From the NCBI GenBank assembly GCA_030428585.1, contig JAUIDL010000001.1, forward strand, positions 1-31,315: 31,315 nucleotides of DNA, written 5' to 3'. The notes under the pieces are model-generated. The model ran no database searches. It saw only the letters and a list, made by a program, of their open reading frames with translations, and was not told the origin of the DNA. Made by a program: the position numbers and the translations under genes. Within the stretch, counting starts at the first letter, position 1, and every line of letters starts with the position of its first letter. Of the stretch, positions 5,855 through 11,699 are shown in pieces. The DNA comes from a bacterium. GTDB lineage: Bacteria > Patescibacteriota > Saccharimonadia > Saccharimonadales > Saccharimonadaceae.

Positions 5855-6505
5855 TTAATCAGTTTTTAGCACCGAGCGCAAATGACTCATATTTTCAACT
5901 ATGTATGTCGCACCCTCATTCTCAAGCTCATCAACTGATCCGTATCCCCATAAAACGCCGATGGAATCGATACCATGAACGTTTGCTGCCTCAACATCAT
6001 GCCGCCGGTCACCAATCATAACGACAGACGACGTATCTTCGATGCCTAAATCACGTAGAGCCTTATTGAGAATTGCCTCTTTATCGACAACAACTCCCGG
6101 CTGCTGTGCGCTAACTGTTTTAAAGTAGGGCAGCAGTTCCGTCCTTTTCAATGTTTCGATAGCAATATGTTCTATCTTTGAGGTTACGACAGCCAGTATT
6201 TTTCCTGCTTGATGCAGCTCTGCAAGTAGTTCAGCCGTGCCGAGATATGGCTCATACAATTGGACACCATCTTTTTGCATTTTCTCGCGGAAATGTATGA
6301 CCGCCTCATCCGCCCTCGCTTCATCAAAGCCGTAGTAGTCTCTGAAGGCGTGTTCGAGAGGTGGGCCGATTAACCGTCGCAAGTTATCATCATTCGTTTC
6401 GTGAATCCCTTGTTTTTCAAGCGCGTAACGAGCACTCTCAATCATTGATTTACCAGGATCACACAGAGTGCCATCCACGTCGAATAGAATAGTGTCATAA
6501 GCCAT
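5855..6505 (-). CDS. HAD-superfamily phosphatase, phosphoglycolate phosphatase-like
   Basis: 216 aa, the size of Gph/PGP-type HAD enzymes with a helical C1 cap. Motif I LFDVDGTL (Asp9, Asp11), cap about 20-80 with the conserved IGPPL loop, motif II VVTSK, motif III Lys in VDKEAIL, motif IV IGDRRHD. Catalyses phosphate-ester hydrolysis; phosphoglycolate, nucleotides or pyrophosphate are all possible in this group, so I give no symbol. ATG 6505 is 6 nt after TGT-TATGAT, another leaderless start. The promoter follows directly on the tRNA-Arg terminator. Confidence 0.9.
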   Translation of the reverse strand: MAYDTILFDVDGTLCDPGKSMIESARYALEKQGIHETNDDNLRRLIGPPLEHAFRDYYGFDEARADEAVIHFREKMQKDGVQLYEPYLGTAELLAELHQAGKILAVVTSKIEHIAIETLKRTELLPYFKTVSAQQPGVVVDKEAILNKALRDLGIEDTSSVVMIGDRRHDVEAANVHGIDSIGVLWGYGSVDELENEGATYIVENMSHLRSVLKTD

Positions 6506-6511
6506 GTGGTT

Positions 6512-6520
6512 ATCATAACA
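6512..6520 (-). promoter_or_regulatory. Extended -10 promoter of the HAD phosphatase gene (leaderless)
   Basis: Minus strand TGT-TATGAT, 6 nt before ATG 6505, directly after the T-run that ends the tRNA-Arg terminator. Confidence 0.55.
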
Positions 6521-6546
6521 AAAACTACCTCAAAAAAGAGGTAGTT
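6519..6546 (-). terminator. Terminator after tRNA-Arg(GCG)
   Basis: Minus strand: perfect 9-bp stem AACTACCTC/GAGGTAGTT (6538-6546, 6523-6531) with a 6-nt T loop, then TTTTTG. Confidence 0.75.
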
Positions 6547-6563
6547 ATATCTTCATAATTACT

Positions 6564-6640
6564 TGGTACACCCGACAGGATTCGAACCTATGGCCTTCGG
6601 CTCCGCAAGCCGACGCTCTATCCAGCTGAGCTACGGGTGC
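6564..6640 (-). tRNA. tRNA-Arg(GCG)
   Basis: 77 nt including encoded CCA. Minus strand: acceptor GCACCCG with CGGGTGT (terminal G-U), D arm GCTC/GAGC, anticodon arm TCGGC-TTGCGGA-GCCGA, T arm ATAGG-TTCGAAT-CCTGT. Anticodon GCG reads CGC and CGU. Most bacteria instead use an ACG tRNA whose A34 is deaminated to inosine. Confidence 0.95.
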
Positions 6641-6644
6641 ACGC

Positions 6645-6718
6645 GATAGTATTCGTCGAAAATCAACGGATACTATCTTTGTAACTAGAAGGTGCTTTCG
6701 CGTGAAAGTTCGCGCGAA
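6645..6718. repeat. Inverted-repeat cluster upstream of tRNA-Arg
   Basis: GATAGTAT (6645-6652) pairs with ATACTATC (6670-6677); within the interval lies TTCG-T-CGAA. Further on are CTTTC-GCGT-GAAAG (6695-6708) and the palindrome TTCGCGCGAA (6709-6718). No gene lies between 6641 and 6767. Confidence 0.4.
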
Positions 6719-6767
6719 CAGAGGCTATTGTAGCACAACAGAGAAGAAGATACCAATATCAGAGGTG

Positions 6768-7376
6768 TTATAGTCGCAGTTTGCGCACGACCAAGTCAAT
6801 CATGTCGAGCTTCAATTCTTGCATCGGCAACCGTTGGCCTAGAATATCCACAATCTGCTCACCAGCGTTATCCGGAAAATACACCGATACCCCTGGCGAA
6901 AACCGTTTGCGCGGAATCAGCATAATCGAGTAGTGCTCACCATCACGAATCAACCCAAAGGCTTTGAATTCATCGAAATGATACAACTTTTCACCGATGT
7001 ACAAGCCCTGTTTTTGACTCAACGTATACGTGTTATCTCGAGGCGGACGACGGATATACACCACCAGCGCCACCGCCATCACCACGATTAAGACCGAGAA
7101 GCTCCAAATCTTTAACAGGAACACGTCGAGGGCAATAAACAACACGACGACGGCCCAAAATATGACATACCACCACTTACTTTTGTCGGGGTGAATATAC
7201 TCTTGAGCCGTCCATGTCACGGGATTATCGGGAGTCGTATCGACAGGTTGTGCCGGCTCAGGTTGTTCGGTCGGGGAAGGGTCCTCGTTCGGAACCTCAA
7301 CAGACGAAGGCGCATCAGGGGTCGGTTGATCATCTTCTGGATTCGACTGCCAGTAGTTTTGCTTGTCGTCATTCAT
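6768..7376 (-). CDS. Two-TM membrane protein with acidic Pro-rich N-terminus, unknown function
   Basis: 202 aa from ATG 7376. Residues 1-60 are a low-complexity Asp/Glu/Pro/Thr-rich cytoplasmic tail (NPEDDQPTPDAPSS...). Two hydrophobic helices follow at about 68-105 (WWYVIFWAVVVLFIALDVFLL and FSVLIVVMAVALVVYI) with RRPPRD after the second. The C-terminal ~90 residues form a soluble beta-rich domain (TYTLSQKQGLYIGEKLYHFDEFKAFGLIRDG...) resembling a PH-like/bPH membrane-protein domain, though I cannot confirm that. ATG 7376 is 6 nt after TGC-TATACT, so I prefer it over GTG 7382. It is divergent to the next gene. Confidence 0.8.
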   Translation of the reverse strand: MNDDKQNYWQSNPEDDQPTPDAPSSVEVPNEDPSPTEQPEPAQPVDTTPDNPVTWTAQEYIHPDKSKWWYVIFWAVVVLFIALDVFLLKIWSFSVLIVVMAVALVVYIRRPPRDNTYTLSQKQGLYIGEKLYHFDEFKAFGLIRDGEHYSIMLIPRKRFSPGVSVYFPDNAGEQIVDILGQRLPMQELKLDMIDLVVRKLRL

Positions 7377-7382
7377 GCTCAC

Positions 7383-7391
7383 AGTATAGCA
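7383..7391 (-). promoter_or_regulatory. Extended -10 promoter of the two-TM protein gene (leaderless)
   Basis: Minus strand TGC-TATACT, 6 nt before ATG 7376. It stands back to back with the plus-strand promoter at 7417. Confidence 0.6.
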
Positions 7392-7416
7392 CGAGCGTTT
7401 TACGAGCGGACACTCC

Positions 7417-7446
7417 TTGACAATTCATAATGTTTGTGCTAATAAT
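7417..7446 (+). promoter_or_regulatory. Promoter of the PD-(D/E)XK-like gene
   Basis: Perfect TTGACA (7417-7422), then TAATAAT at 7440-7446 (17-18-nt spacing). About 28 nt of leader to ATG 7480, without a convincing Shine-Dalgarno site. Confidence 0.55.
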
Positions 7447-7479
7447 GTATGAAATAGCTCATTAAAACAAACATCGCCC

Positions 7480-8355
7480 ATGACCACCGCACCCACCGTC
7501 GATCGAGAAACGAAAAGCCCTGAAATCTCAGGACTCACAGAACTTGCGACACCGTCGTACGTAAAACTTATCAGTGGTTCCGCTGAATTCAAGCAAGAAC
7601 TTATCTCACTTCGAAGAAATCCACACGTCACCCGTGAGAATTTTCCTCAGTACCAAGCCATCGCGGTCAGTAATGCCGCCGAGCAACTAGCTCTCAATTA
7701 CGAGACACGAGATGGCCTCTCGGTCGAAGGTCACGCATTGACCATCATGTCTCAACTTCGCACCTTCGCCGATAGTCTCGTGACACTCAAACAACTTCAA
7801 GCAAATGATGCCTACTATCGCGAGAAAAAACCACACCTGCATGCGGTTACCAGCTTTAATCACGCTGTACAACACTTACTCGCAGACAACCCGAACTTTC
7901 ATTTCGCCACAGTGATGACCTTCCTCTCCGAGGCTAATTTGTCGATTAATGGTCCGAAAAACCGCGCCCTGATTCAAGAGAGTTTTCGTGATATCCTCAG
8001 TGGTATGCAACAAGAGTTGGGCGCAAAACAAATCACTGATGCCATGGACGGCGTTGTCACAAAAGACGTAACCGTCGAGGAAGACATGGCTGGCGCCGAT
8101 CGCTGGATCTCAATCGATGGGTCTGATTTCTTCAAAGTAGACTGGAAATCGAGCCCAAGTGGTGTCCAGCGAGCACTCGATAAAGCCCGTCGTCACAACA
8201 ACCCTGACACGTATCCGGTCTGGACACAGGTGCATGACGATGAATTTAATAACACATTCATGTTATCTGATGATATCGTCGCGGAGCGGGCTGAACCACT
8301 CCGCCGCGAACTGCTCGCGATTGCCTACCAAACAGGCGCCCTCAAGGCCGCATAA
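7480..8355 (+). CDS. Unknown protein with a PD-(D/E)XK nuclease-like signature
   Basis: 291 aa, soluble, no signal. Residues 1-190 look all-helical (AAEQLALNYETRDGL..., LRTFADSLVTLKQLQAND...). Residues 198-230 hold Glu200/Glu201, then GAD (Asp207), a short hairpin (RWISIDGSDFFK) and VDWKSS with Asp221 and Lys223. This E...D...DxK pattern on predicted beta strands followed by a helix is the core of restriction-endonuclease-like PD-(D/E)XK folds. I infer a possible nuclease; no family was recognised and substrate is unknown. ATG 7480 is the first Met after the TTGACA promoter. Possible alternatives are an inactive fold relative or chance similarity. Confidence 0.65.
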   Translation: MTTAPTVDRETKSPEISGLTELATPSYVKLISGSAEFKQELISLRRNPHVTRENFPQYQAIAVSNAAEQLALNYETRDGLSVEGHALTIMSQLRTFADSLVTLKQLQANDAYYREKKPHLHAVTSFNHAVQHLLADNPNFHFATVMTFLSEANLSINGPKNRALIQESFRDILSGMQQELGAKQITDAMDGVVTKDVTVEEDMAGADRWISIDGSDFFKVDWKSSPSGVQRALDKARRHNNPDTYPVWTQVHDDEFNNTFMLSDDIVAERAEPLRRELLAIAYQTGALKAA

Positions 8356-8360
8356 AAACA

Positions 8361-8389
8361 TTGACTTTTTAAATAAAAGATATTATAGT
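8361..8389 (+). promoter_or_regulatory. Promoter of the 101-aa protein gene
   Basis: TTGACT (8361-8366), 17-nt AT-rich spacer, TATAGT (8384-8389). The ~33-nt leader holds GAGAGGTGG before ATG 8429. Confidence 0.7.
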
Positions 8390-8428
8390 ATAAGTGACTG
8401 ACCCTGCAACCTAGAAGAGAGGTGGGCT

Positions 8429-8734
8429 ATGCAGACAGCAAAGGTAGTACCTGCACGTGGGCATATCGCTCACAAGAACGATTACACGCGGTTGCTCAAT
8501 GCGCTCAAAATACTCCATGAGTCCTCGTTCACCCTCGATCTCATCGAGATTCAGAACGAGTTCGCTCGACGTCGCGGTATTTTGCCAGAGCACGAGACGG
8601 TCACCGTGACCGTCAAGAGCGTCACCGAGACCCCTGAGGGAGTCATGGTAATCGCCTTCCAGTCGAATACGTTCCCCGAAAAACTCATCCACCTGAGCTT
8701 TGACGGTAGCGAACTGACGGCAGACCTGACGTAA
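8429..8734 (+). CDS. Small soluble protein, unknown function
   Basis: 101 aa. An N-terminal helical half (KNDYTRLLNALKILHESSFTLDLIEIQNEFARRRGI) is followed by a beta-rich C-terminal half (ETVTVTVKSVTETPEGVMVIAFQSN...LIHLSFDG). Good promoter, clear Shine-Dalgarno GAGAGGTGG 6 nt before ATG, and a terminator 25 nt past the stop make it a real monocistronic gene. C-rich third positions resemble those of the genes at 3331 and 5090. No family recognised. Confidence 0.75.
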   Translation: MQTAKVVPARGHIAHKNDYTRLLNALKILHESSFTLDLIEIQNEFARRRGILPEHETVTVTVKSVTETPEGVMVIAFQSNTFPEKLIHLSFDGSELTADLT

Positions 8735-8747
8735 TGTCGGTCTCACC

Positions 8748-8797
8748 TAGGGAAACCTACGCCCCCTTGCGCACCTGCGCAGGGGGTATTCCTTTTT
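8748..8797 (+). terminator. Terminator of the 101-aa gene, with GNRA mini-hairpin
   Basis: A TAGG-GAAA-CCTA tetraloop hairpin (8748-8759) precedes the main stem CCCCC-T-TGCGCA/TGCGCA-GGGGG (one bulge), followed by TATTCCTTTTTT. Confidence 0.8.
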
Positions 8798-8803
8798 TAA
8801 ACA

Positions 8804-8832
8804 AATAAAAATAACTCTGTCACAGAGTTATT
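8804..8832 (-). terminator. Terminator after tRNA-Ser(GCT)
   Basis: Minus strand: perfect 10-bp stem AATAACTCTG/CAGAGTTATT with a 3-nt loop, then TTTATTTG. Confidence 0.7.
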
Positions 8833-8836
8833 TTCT

Positions 8837-8929
8837 TGGCGGAGGAGGGGAGATTCGAACTCCCGCTCCAGGTCTCCCCAGACTAACGATTTAGCAAACC
8901 GTCCCCTTCAGCCACTTGGGTACTCCTCC
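8837..8929 (-). tRNA. tRNA-Ser(GCT)
   Basis: 93 nt with encoded CCA. Minus strand: acceptor GGAGGAG with CTCCTCC, discriminator G, anticodon arm ACGGT-TTGCTAA-ATCGT giving GCT (codons AGC/AGU), long serine-type variable arm, T arm CGGGA-GTTCGAA-TCTCCC region. Confidence 0.95.
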
Positions 8930-8940
8930 ATTTTGTCAAC

Positions 8941-8997
8941 GGACGGTAACCGTCCCATGACCTGCGTTTCACGCAGCAGCCACATGGGCATTCCTCC
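8941..8997 (-). pseudogene. tRNA-Ser 5' fragment with nested mini-inverted repeats
   Basis: 8977-8997 matches the 5' end (acceptor to D arm) of the adjacent tRNA-Ser(GCT) at 8909-8929 in 18 of 21 positions, same strand. The rest of the tRNA is absent. Instead there are GGACGG-TAA-CCGTCC (8941-8955) and CTGCGT-TTC-ACGCAG (8962-8976), the latter enclosed by CCCATG/CATGGG (8954-8959, 8983-8988). Looks like a broken tRNA copy; not a functional tRNA. Confidence 0.5.
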
Positions 8998-9055
8998 GTA
9001 CAACAGGATAAATTGTACCATAAAACAGGGGCGAAGACTAGCAGTGGTCAGGTTA

Positions 9056-9084
9056 TTGCTAAATGTGTCATACTGTTGTATAAT
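9056..9084 (+). promoter_or_regulatory. Promoter of pilin gene 1 (leaderless)
   Basis: TTGCTA (9056-9061), 17-nt spacer, TATAAT (9079-9084), then 6 nt to ATG 9091. Confidence 0.65.
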
Positions 9085-9090
9085 AGCGTC

Positions 9091-9498
9091 ATGAAATTAT
9101 TGCGGAGCTTTGCAACAACGTTTCTGCCTCTATTAATCGTCGCGATGGTGGCGGTTTTCTTTGGAAGCGCCCCCGTAGGAGCTTTGAGCATCCAAGAGGG
9201 TGTCCAGGCTGCACACGGAGCAGGCCAACCGAGTCAGCTATTTGGTGCTGACGGCGTTATCACTACCGTCACAAACGTCCTCTTGTTTATCGTCGGCGCG
9301 CTTAGTGTCATTATGATCATCATTGGTGGATTCCGTTACGTCCTGTCAGGTGGCAATAGTACTGCCGTGACGGCCGCAAAAAACACCATCCTTTACGCCA
9401 TCGTTGGTCTCTTGGTTGCCTTCTTTGCCTATGCCATCGTCAATTGGGTCCTCGGGGCAATCAGCCCAGACGGCAGTGGCGGCTGGACGAACGTCTAA
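9091..9498 (+). CDS. VirB2/TrbC-like pilin subunit 1
   Basis: 135 aa. Signal peptide at 1-29 (MKLLRSFATTFLPLLIVAMVAVFFGSAPVGA|LS), a short Gly-rich extracellular stretch, then two hydrophobic helices (about 54-75 and 93-119) around a polar loop RYVLSGGNSTAVTAAKN. Two helices and a Gly/Ser loop after a cleaved signal are the VirB2/TrbC design: membrane-stored subunits that polymerise into a conjugative-type pilus or channel. I start at ATG 9091, 6 nt after TATAAT, instead of an upstream in-frame ATG that lies ahead of the promoter. It is nearly identical over its C-terminal half to pilin 2 on the other strand. It is set apart from the main pilin group by tRNA-Ser, comFC and hsp20. Confidence 0.85.
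   Translation: MKLLRSFATTFLPLLIVAMVAVFFGSAPVGALSIQEGVQAAHGAGQPSQLFGADGVITTVTNVLLFIVGALSVIMIIIGGFRYVLSGGNSTAVTAAKNTILYAIVGLLVAFFAYAIVNWVLGAISPDGSGGWTNV
9391..9425 (+). repeat. 35-bp perfect inverted repeat, copy 1 (in pilin gene 1)
   Basis: Bases 9391-9425 (starting CTTTACGCCATCG) equal the reverse complement of 11256-11290. Both copies encode the YAIVGLLVAFF helix of pilins 1 and 2. Confidence 0.9.
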
Positions 9499-9500
9499 AC

Positions 9501-9527
9501 AAAAAGAGCCGCCCGCGGCTCTTTTTT
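9501..9527 (+). terminator. Terminator of pilin gene 1
   Basis: Perfect 12-bp stem AAAAAGAGCCGC/GCGGCTCTTTTT with a 2-nt loop, ending in TTTTTT, just after the stop codon. Confidence 0.9.
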
Positions 9528-9534
9528 GATCATA

Positions 9535-9562
9535 TCTGGCGGAGAGGGAGGGATTCGGTCAC
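9535..9562 (-). pseudogene. Truncated tRNA-Ser(TGA) copy
   Basis: 9535-9557 is a perfect 23-nt copy of 9712-9734, that is the CCA end, acceptor strand and half T arm of tRNA-Ser(TGA), same orientation. It continues with TCGGTCAC, which is also found near that tRNA's 5' end, as if the middle of the tRNA had been deleted. Confidence 0.6.
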
Positions 9563-9567
9563 GTTCC

Positions 9568-9655
9568 GCGACCCCGCGATTTCACGATTGAAAGCATAGC
9601 TTTCATCGGAAATTCGCCTTGCGAACTGCCACTGGCAGTTCTCACCCTATCGGGT
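9568..9655. repeat. Run of short-loop inverted repeats between tRNA-Ser copies
   Basis: Consecutive small hairpins: CGCG-ACCC-CGCG near 9568-9579, TGAAAGC-ATA-GCTTTCA near 9589-9605, TTCGC-CTT-GCGAA near 9613-9625, AACTGCC-ACT-GGCAGTT near 9624-9640, and ACCC-TATC-GGGT near 9644-9655. They fill most of the 154 nt between the 23-nt direct repeats. No open frame of note. Confidence 0.5.
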
Positions 9656-9675
9656 TCGAACGCTCGTCCATCAAC

Positions 9676-9713
9676 AGAATATAATAACCACGACAAGCGT
9701 GATTATTTTATTC
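9676..9713 (-). terminator. Terminator after tRNA-Ser(TGA)
   Basis: Minus strand: long AT-rich stem starting AGAATAAAATAATCACG and closing CGTGGTTATTATATTCT, 5-nt loop, placed directly after the CCA end. The T content is inside the 3' arm. Confidence 0.5.
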
Positions 9714-9801
<88 letters not shown>

Positions 9802-9813
9802 AGACAACGGAGC

Positions 9814-10515
9814 TTATTTTAACAGATACGGCGCCCCTAGTCGAGAGGGTTGTTTGGCGACCACCGCGCCATACACTGACCGTGCACCAGCCTGACGCAA
9901 TGCCCGTCCGACAGCTAGCATCGTTGCGCCTGTTGTAACAATGTCATCAATAACTATATAGGAATCTGGTGTCGGTCGAGGGCAATAGTATGCTCTCTCT
10001 GCAGCAACCTGTCGACTCCGACGTCCGAGGCTATGTTGAGTATGCGTTGCACGAGTCAACACGGCTTGGTGCAACGAGCAACCGATCAGTCGGGCGAGTC
10101 TCCGACCAATTAACAGCATATGGTCATACCCGCGACGCCGAACATGAGCGGTACTAGTCGGGACTGGAACAATCGCAAGCGTCCAAAGTTCGCTTGGTAG
10201 ACGCCGATATAATAAATAGGCTAGCGGGAAAGACGCTGCTCGAACTGACTGAAATTTTAAAGCCCCAATCAACTTCTTTAACGGACCTCGTCGGACGCCA
10301 ACGACAAAGAATCCATCGAAGACCTCTCGGCAACGGAGACAAAGGTTACGACCACTTGGCCGAGAACAGCACCAACACACCCCATATGATTGTTTTTCTA
10401 TGTACGAATTACAACGTTCACAAAAAACACCTGTATTCTGTCCGCAAGACACACAGAGGTGAGGGGCAACAAGCCCCAAAAGCCAATCTATTATTGTGTT
10501 TTTTACGTTTTGCAT
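9814..10515 (-). CDS. comFC: ComFC-like phosphoribosyltransferase-domain protein
   Basis: 233 aa, standard length. N-terminal double zinc ribbon: CVSC (21-24), CERC (32-35), then CWCC and CLRC (about 48-62). C-terminal phosphoribosyltransferase fold with the PRPP-loop VIDDIVTTGAT at 188-198 and the RRGYDHMLLIGRRLA block typical of ComF proteins. ComFC is needed for uptake of transforming DNA, probably acting on single-stranded DNA in the cytoplasm. Its place between pilin genes of a type IV secretion locus is suggestive of DNA import but may be chance. ATG 10515 has no Shine-Dalgarno site; a CATAAT box lies 13-14 nt upstream. Divergent from hsp20. Confidence 0.92.
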   Translation of the reverse strand: MQNVKNTIIDWLLGLVAPHLCVSCGQNTGVFCERCNSYIEKQSYGVCWCCSRPSGRNLCLRCREVFDGFFVVGVRRGPLKKLIGALKFQSVRAASFPLAYLLYRRLPSELWTLAIVPVPTSTAHVRRRGYDHMLLIGRRLARLIGCSLHQAVLTRATHTQHSLGRRSRQVAAERAYYCPRPTPDSYIVIDDIVTTGATMLAVGRALRQAGARSVYGAVVAKQPSRLGAPYLLK

Positions 10516-10525
10516 AAGTAAGCGG

Positions 10526-10554
10526 TTGATTATGAAGCATATGCTAGTTATAAT
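10526..10554 (+). promoter_or_regulatory. Promoter of the small heat-shock protein gene
   Basis: TTGATT (10526-10531), 17-nt spacer, TATAAT (10549-10554). No CIRCE or HAIR operator is visible in the leader; expression looks like ordinary housekeeping-sigma control. Confidence 0.65.
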
Positions 10555-10601
10555 ACGAGAGACTATTTGTCAAATGAGCCTAGAGAAAAGTGGAGGATAT
10601 C

Positions 10602-11066
10602 ATGGCCCGTAAGCAAAACGAAGATCTGTTGATCGAGGATGAATTGGCGGCGGCGTTTCTAAACGACGACGACCTTTCACAACCCGACTCACCAGCCCCT
10701 GCCGCGACCGATGACAACTGGGAAGAGAACGAGGAAGACTTTCCGGGTCAGTTAGCTGTAGACGTCTATGAAACAGACGAAAAACTTGTTGTCAAAGCCC
10801 GCACTGCCGGCGTCAACAAAGAAGACCTCGATGTCAGTATTAGCGACGGCATCCTTACCATCAGTGGAACACTGAGTAGCGGTGATGACCACGACGCAAC
10901 CAACTGGCACATCCAAGAATGTTACTGGGGAGAGTTCAGCCGAACCCTCGCGCTGCCTGTTAGCGTCAAAGAAGACGAAGTCGAAGCAGTCCTGAAGGAC
11001 GGCGTGCTGACCGTTGCTTTCTCAAAGATCAAGCAAGAACAAGCAAAGAAAATCCAAATCCAATAA
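10602..11066 (+). CDS. hsp20: Small heat-shock protein (Hsp20/alpha-crystallin)
   Basis: 154 aa from ATG 10602, chosen because GGAGG lies 5 nt before it; an in-frame GTG/ATG-like start at 10590 overlaps that Shine-Dalgarno site. Residues 1-45 are a very acidic, disordered arm (EDELAAAFLNDDDLSQPDSP...). Residues about 46-145 form the alpha-crystallin domain: LAVDVYETDEKLVVKARTAGV, the DLDVSISDGILTISG strand pair, GEFSRTLALP and AVLKDGVLTVAF. ATP-independent holdase that keeps unfolding proteins soluble. The C-terminal IxI-type anchor may be IQIQ, the last four residues. Confidence 0.93.
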   Translation: MARKQNEDLLIEDELAAAFLNDDDLSQPDSPAPAATDDNWEENEEDFPGQLAVDVYETDEKLVVKARTAGVNKEDLDVSISDGILTISGTLSSGDDHDATNWHIQECYWGEFSRTLALPVSVKEDEVEAVLKDGVLTVAFSKIKQEQAKKIQIQ

Positions 11067-11106
11067 CACTCCGCTACCGGACGTTGCGAGCGTTCGACCA
11101 AGCTAT

Positions 11107-11135
11107 AAAATAAGCTCCACTCTGGAGCTTATTTT
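11107..11135. terminator. Bidirectional terminator after hsp20
   Basis: Perfect 12-bp stem AAAATAAGCTCC/GGAGCTTATTTT with a 5-nt loop, 40 nt past the hsp20 stop. Confidence 0.75.
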
Positions 11136-11162
11136 AGTGTCCCTATATTAACTAATGATAAA

Positions 11163-11191
11163 CAAAATACCCCGCAGGTTGTGCGGGGTAT
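11163..11191 (-). terminator. Terminator of pilin gene 2
   Basis: Minus strand: perfect 9-bp stem ATACCCCGC/GCGGGGTAT with a 7-nt loop, then TTTTG. Confidence 0.8.
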
Positions 11192-11209
11192 AATCGTTTG
11201 TTCTTTGTC

Positions 11210-11617
11210 TTAGAAGGTAACTGCGCCAAGGACCCAGTTGACAATCGCGTAAGCGAAGAAGGCAACCAAGAGACCAACGATGGCGTAAAGAATCGTGTTC
11301 TTTGCAGCCGTCACGTTTCCGCTGTCACCACCAGAAAGGGTGTATCGGATACCACCGATGATAAGCATAATGACGCTAATCGCACCGATGATGAACAGTA
11401 AGACGTTCACAACTGTCGTAAAGATCGAGTCAGCACCAAACAATGTGTCTGGAGTTTCAGCGCCTTGAGCACAGTCGATTCCTGCTTGTGCACCGCCGTC
11501 GATGCCACTGGTACATTGAGCGTATGTTGCTGGAGCAATCGGGGTGAATACCGTCACCAGTGCAATAAATGCTCCGACCAAGAGGGCTCCGAAAGCAGTC
11601 TTTTTTAATGTTTTCAT
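11210..11617 (-). CDS. VirB2/TrbC-like pilin subunit 2
   Basis: 135 aa, the same length as pilin 1. Signal peptide MKTLKKTAFGALLVGAF... cleaved at about ATYA|QC (33). The mature part has a short Cys-containing segment (CTSGIDGG...DCAQG), then the block LFGADSIFTTVVNVLLFIIGAISVIMLIIGGIRYTLSGG and a second helix of almost the same sequence as pilin 1. Start ATG 11617 is supported by AAAGGA 9 nt upstream; the ATG at 11626 would sit on that site. It has its own promoter (TTAACA-N17-TATAAC) and terminator, so it is separately transcribed and could be the most abundant pilin. Opposite orientation to pilin 1. Confidence 0.87.
   Translation of the reverse strand: MKTLKKTAFGALLVGAFIALVTVFTPIAPATYAQCTSGIDGGAQAGIDCAQGAETPDTLFGADSIFTTVVNVLLFIIGAISVIMLIIGGIRYTLSGGDSGNVTAAKNTILYAIVGLLVAFFAYAIVNWVLGAVTF
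11256..11290 (-). repeat. 35-bp perfect inverted repeat, copy 2 (in pilin gene 2)
   Basis: Reverse complement of 9391-9425. The repeats are in the same coding position of two opposed genes and flank tRNA-Ser(TGA), comFC and hsp20. Confidence 0.9.
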
Positions 11618-11667
11618 TGAGTTCATTCCTTTCTGTGAGCGTTGAATCTCATGTTTCTCTGTTAATG

Positions 11668-11696
11668 GTTATACCAGACCGCTCATGATTTGTTAA
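11668..11696 (-). promoter_or_regulatory. Promoter of pilin gene 2
   Basis: Minus strand TTAACA (11691-11696), 17-nt spacer, TATAAC (11668-11673). A ~45-nt leader carries AGAAAGGA before ATG 11617. Confidence 0.65.
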
Positions 11697-11699
11697 GTG

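Noticed and set aside
8941..8997. Possible complete tRNA from the tRNA-Ser-like 5' fragment
   Set aside because: No T arm, no acceptor 3' strand and the would-be anticodon stem closes on a 3-5-nt loop.
9013..9090. 26-residue upstream extension of pilin 1
   Set aside because: It contains the -35 and -10 boxes and would put a polar stretch ahead of the signal peptide.
10555..10601. CIRCE or HAIR operator before the small heat-shock gene
   Set aside because: Neither inverted repeat is present in the leader or promoter.
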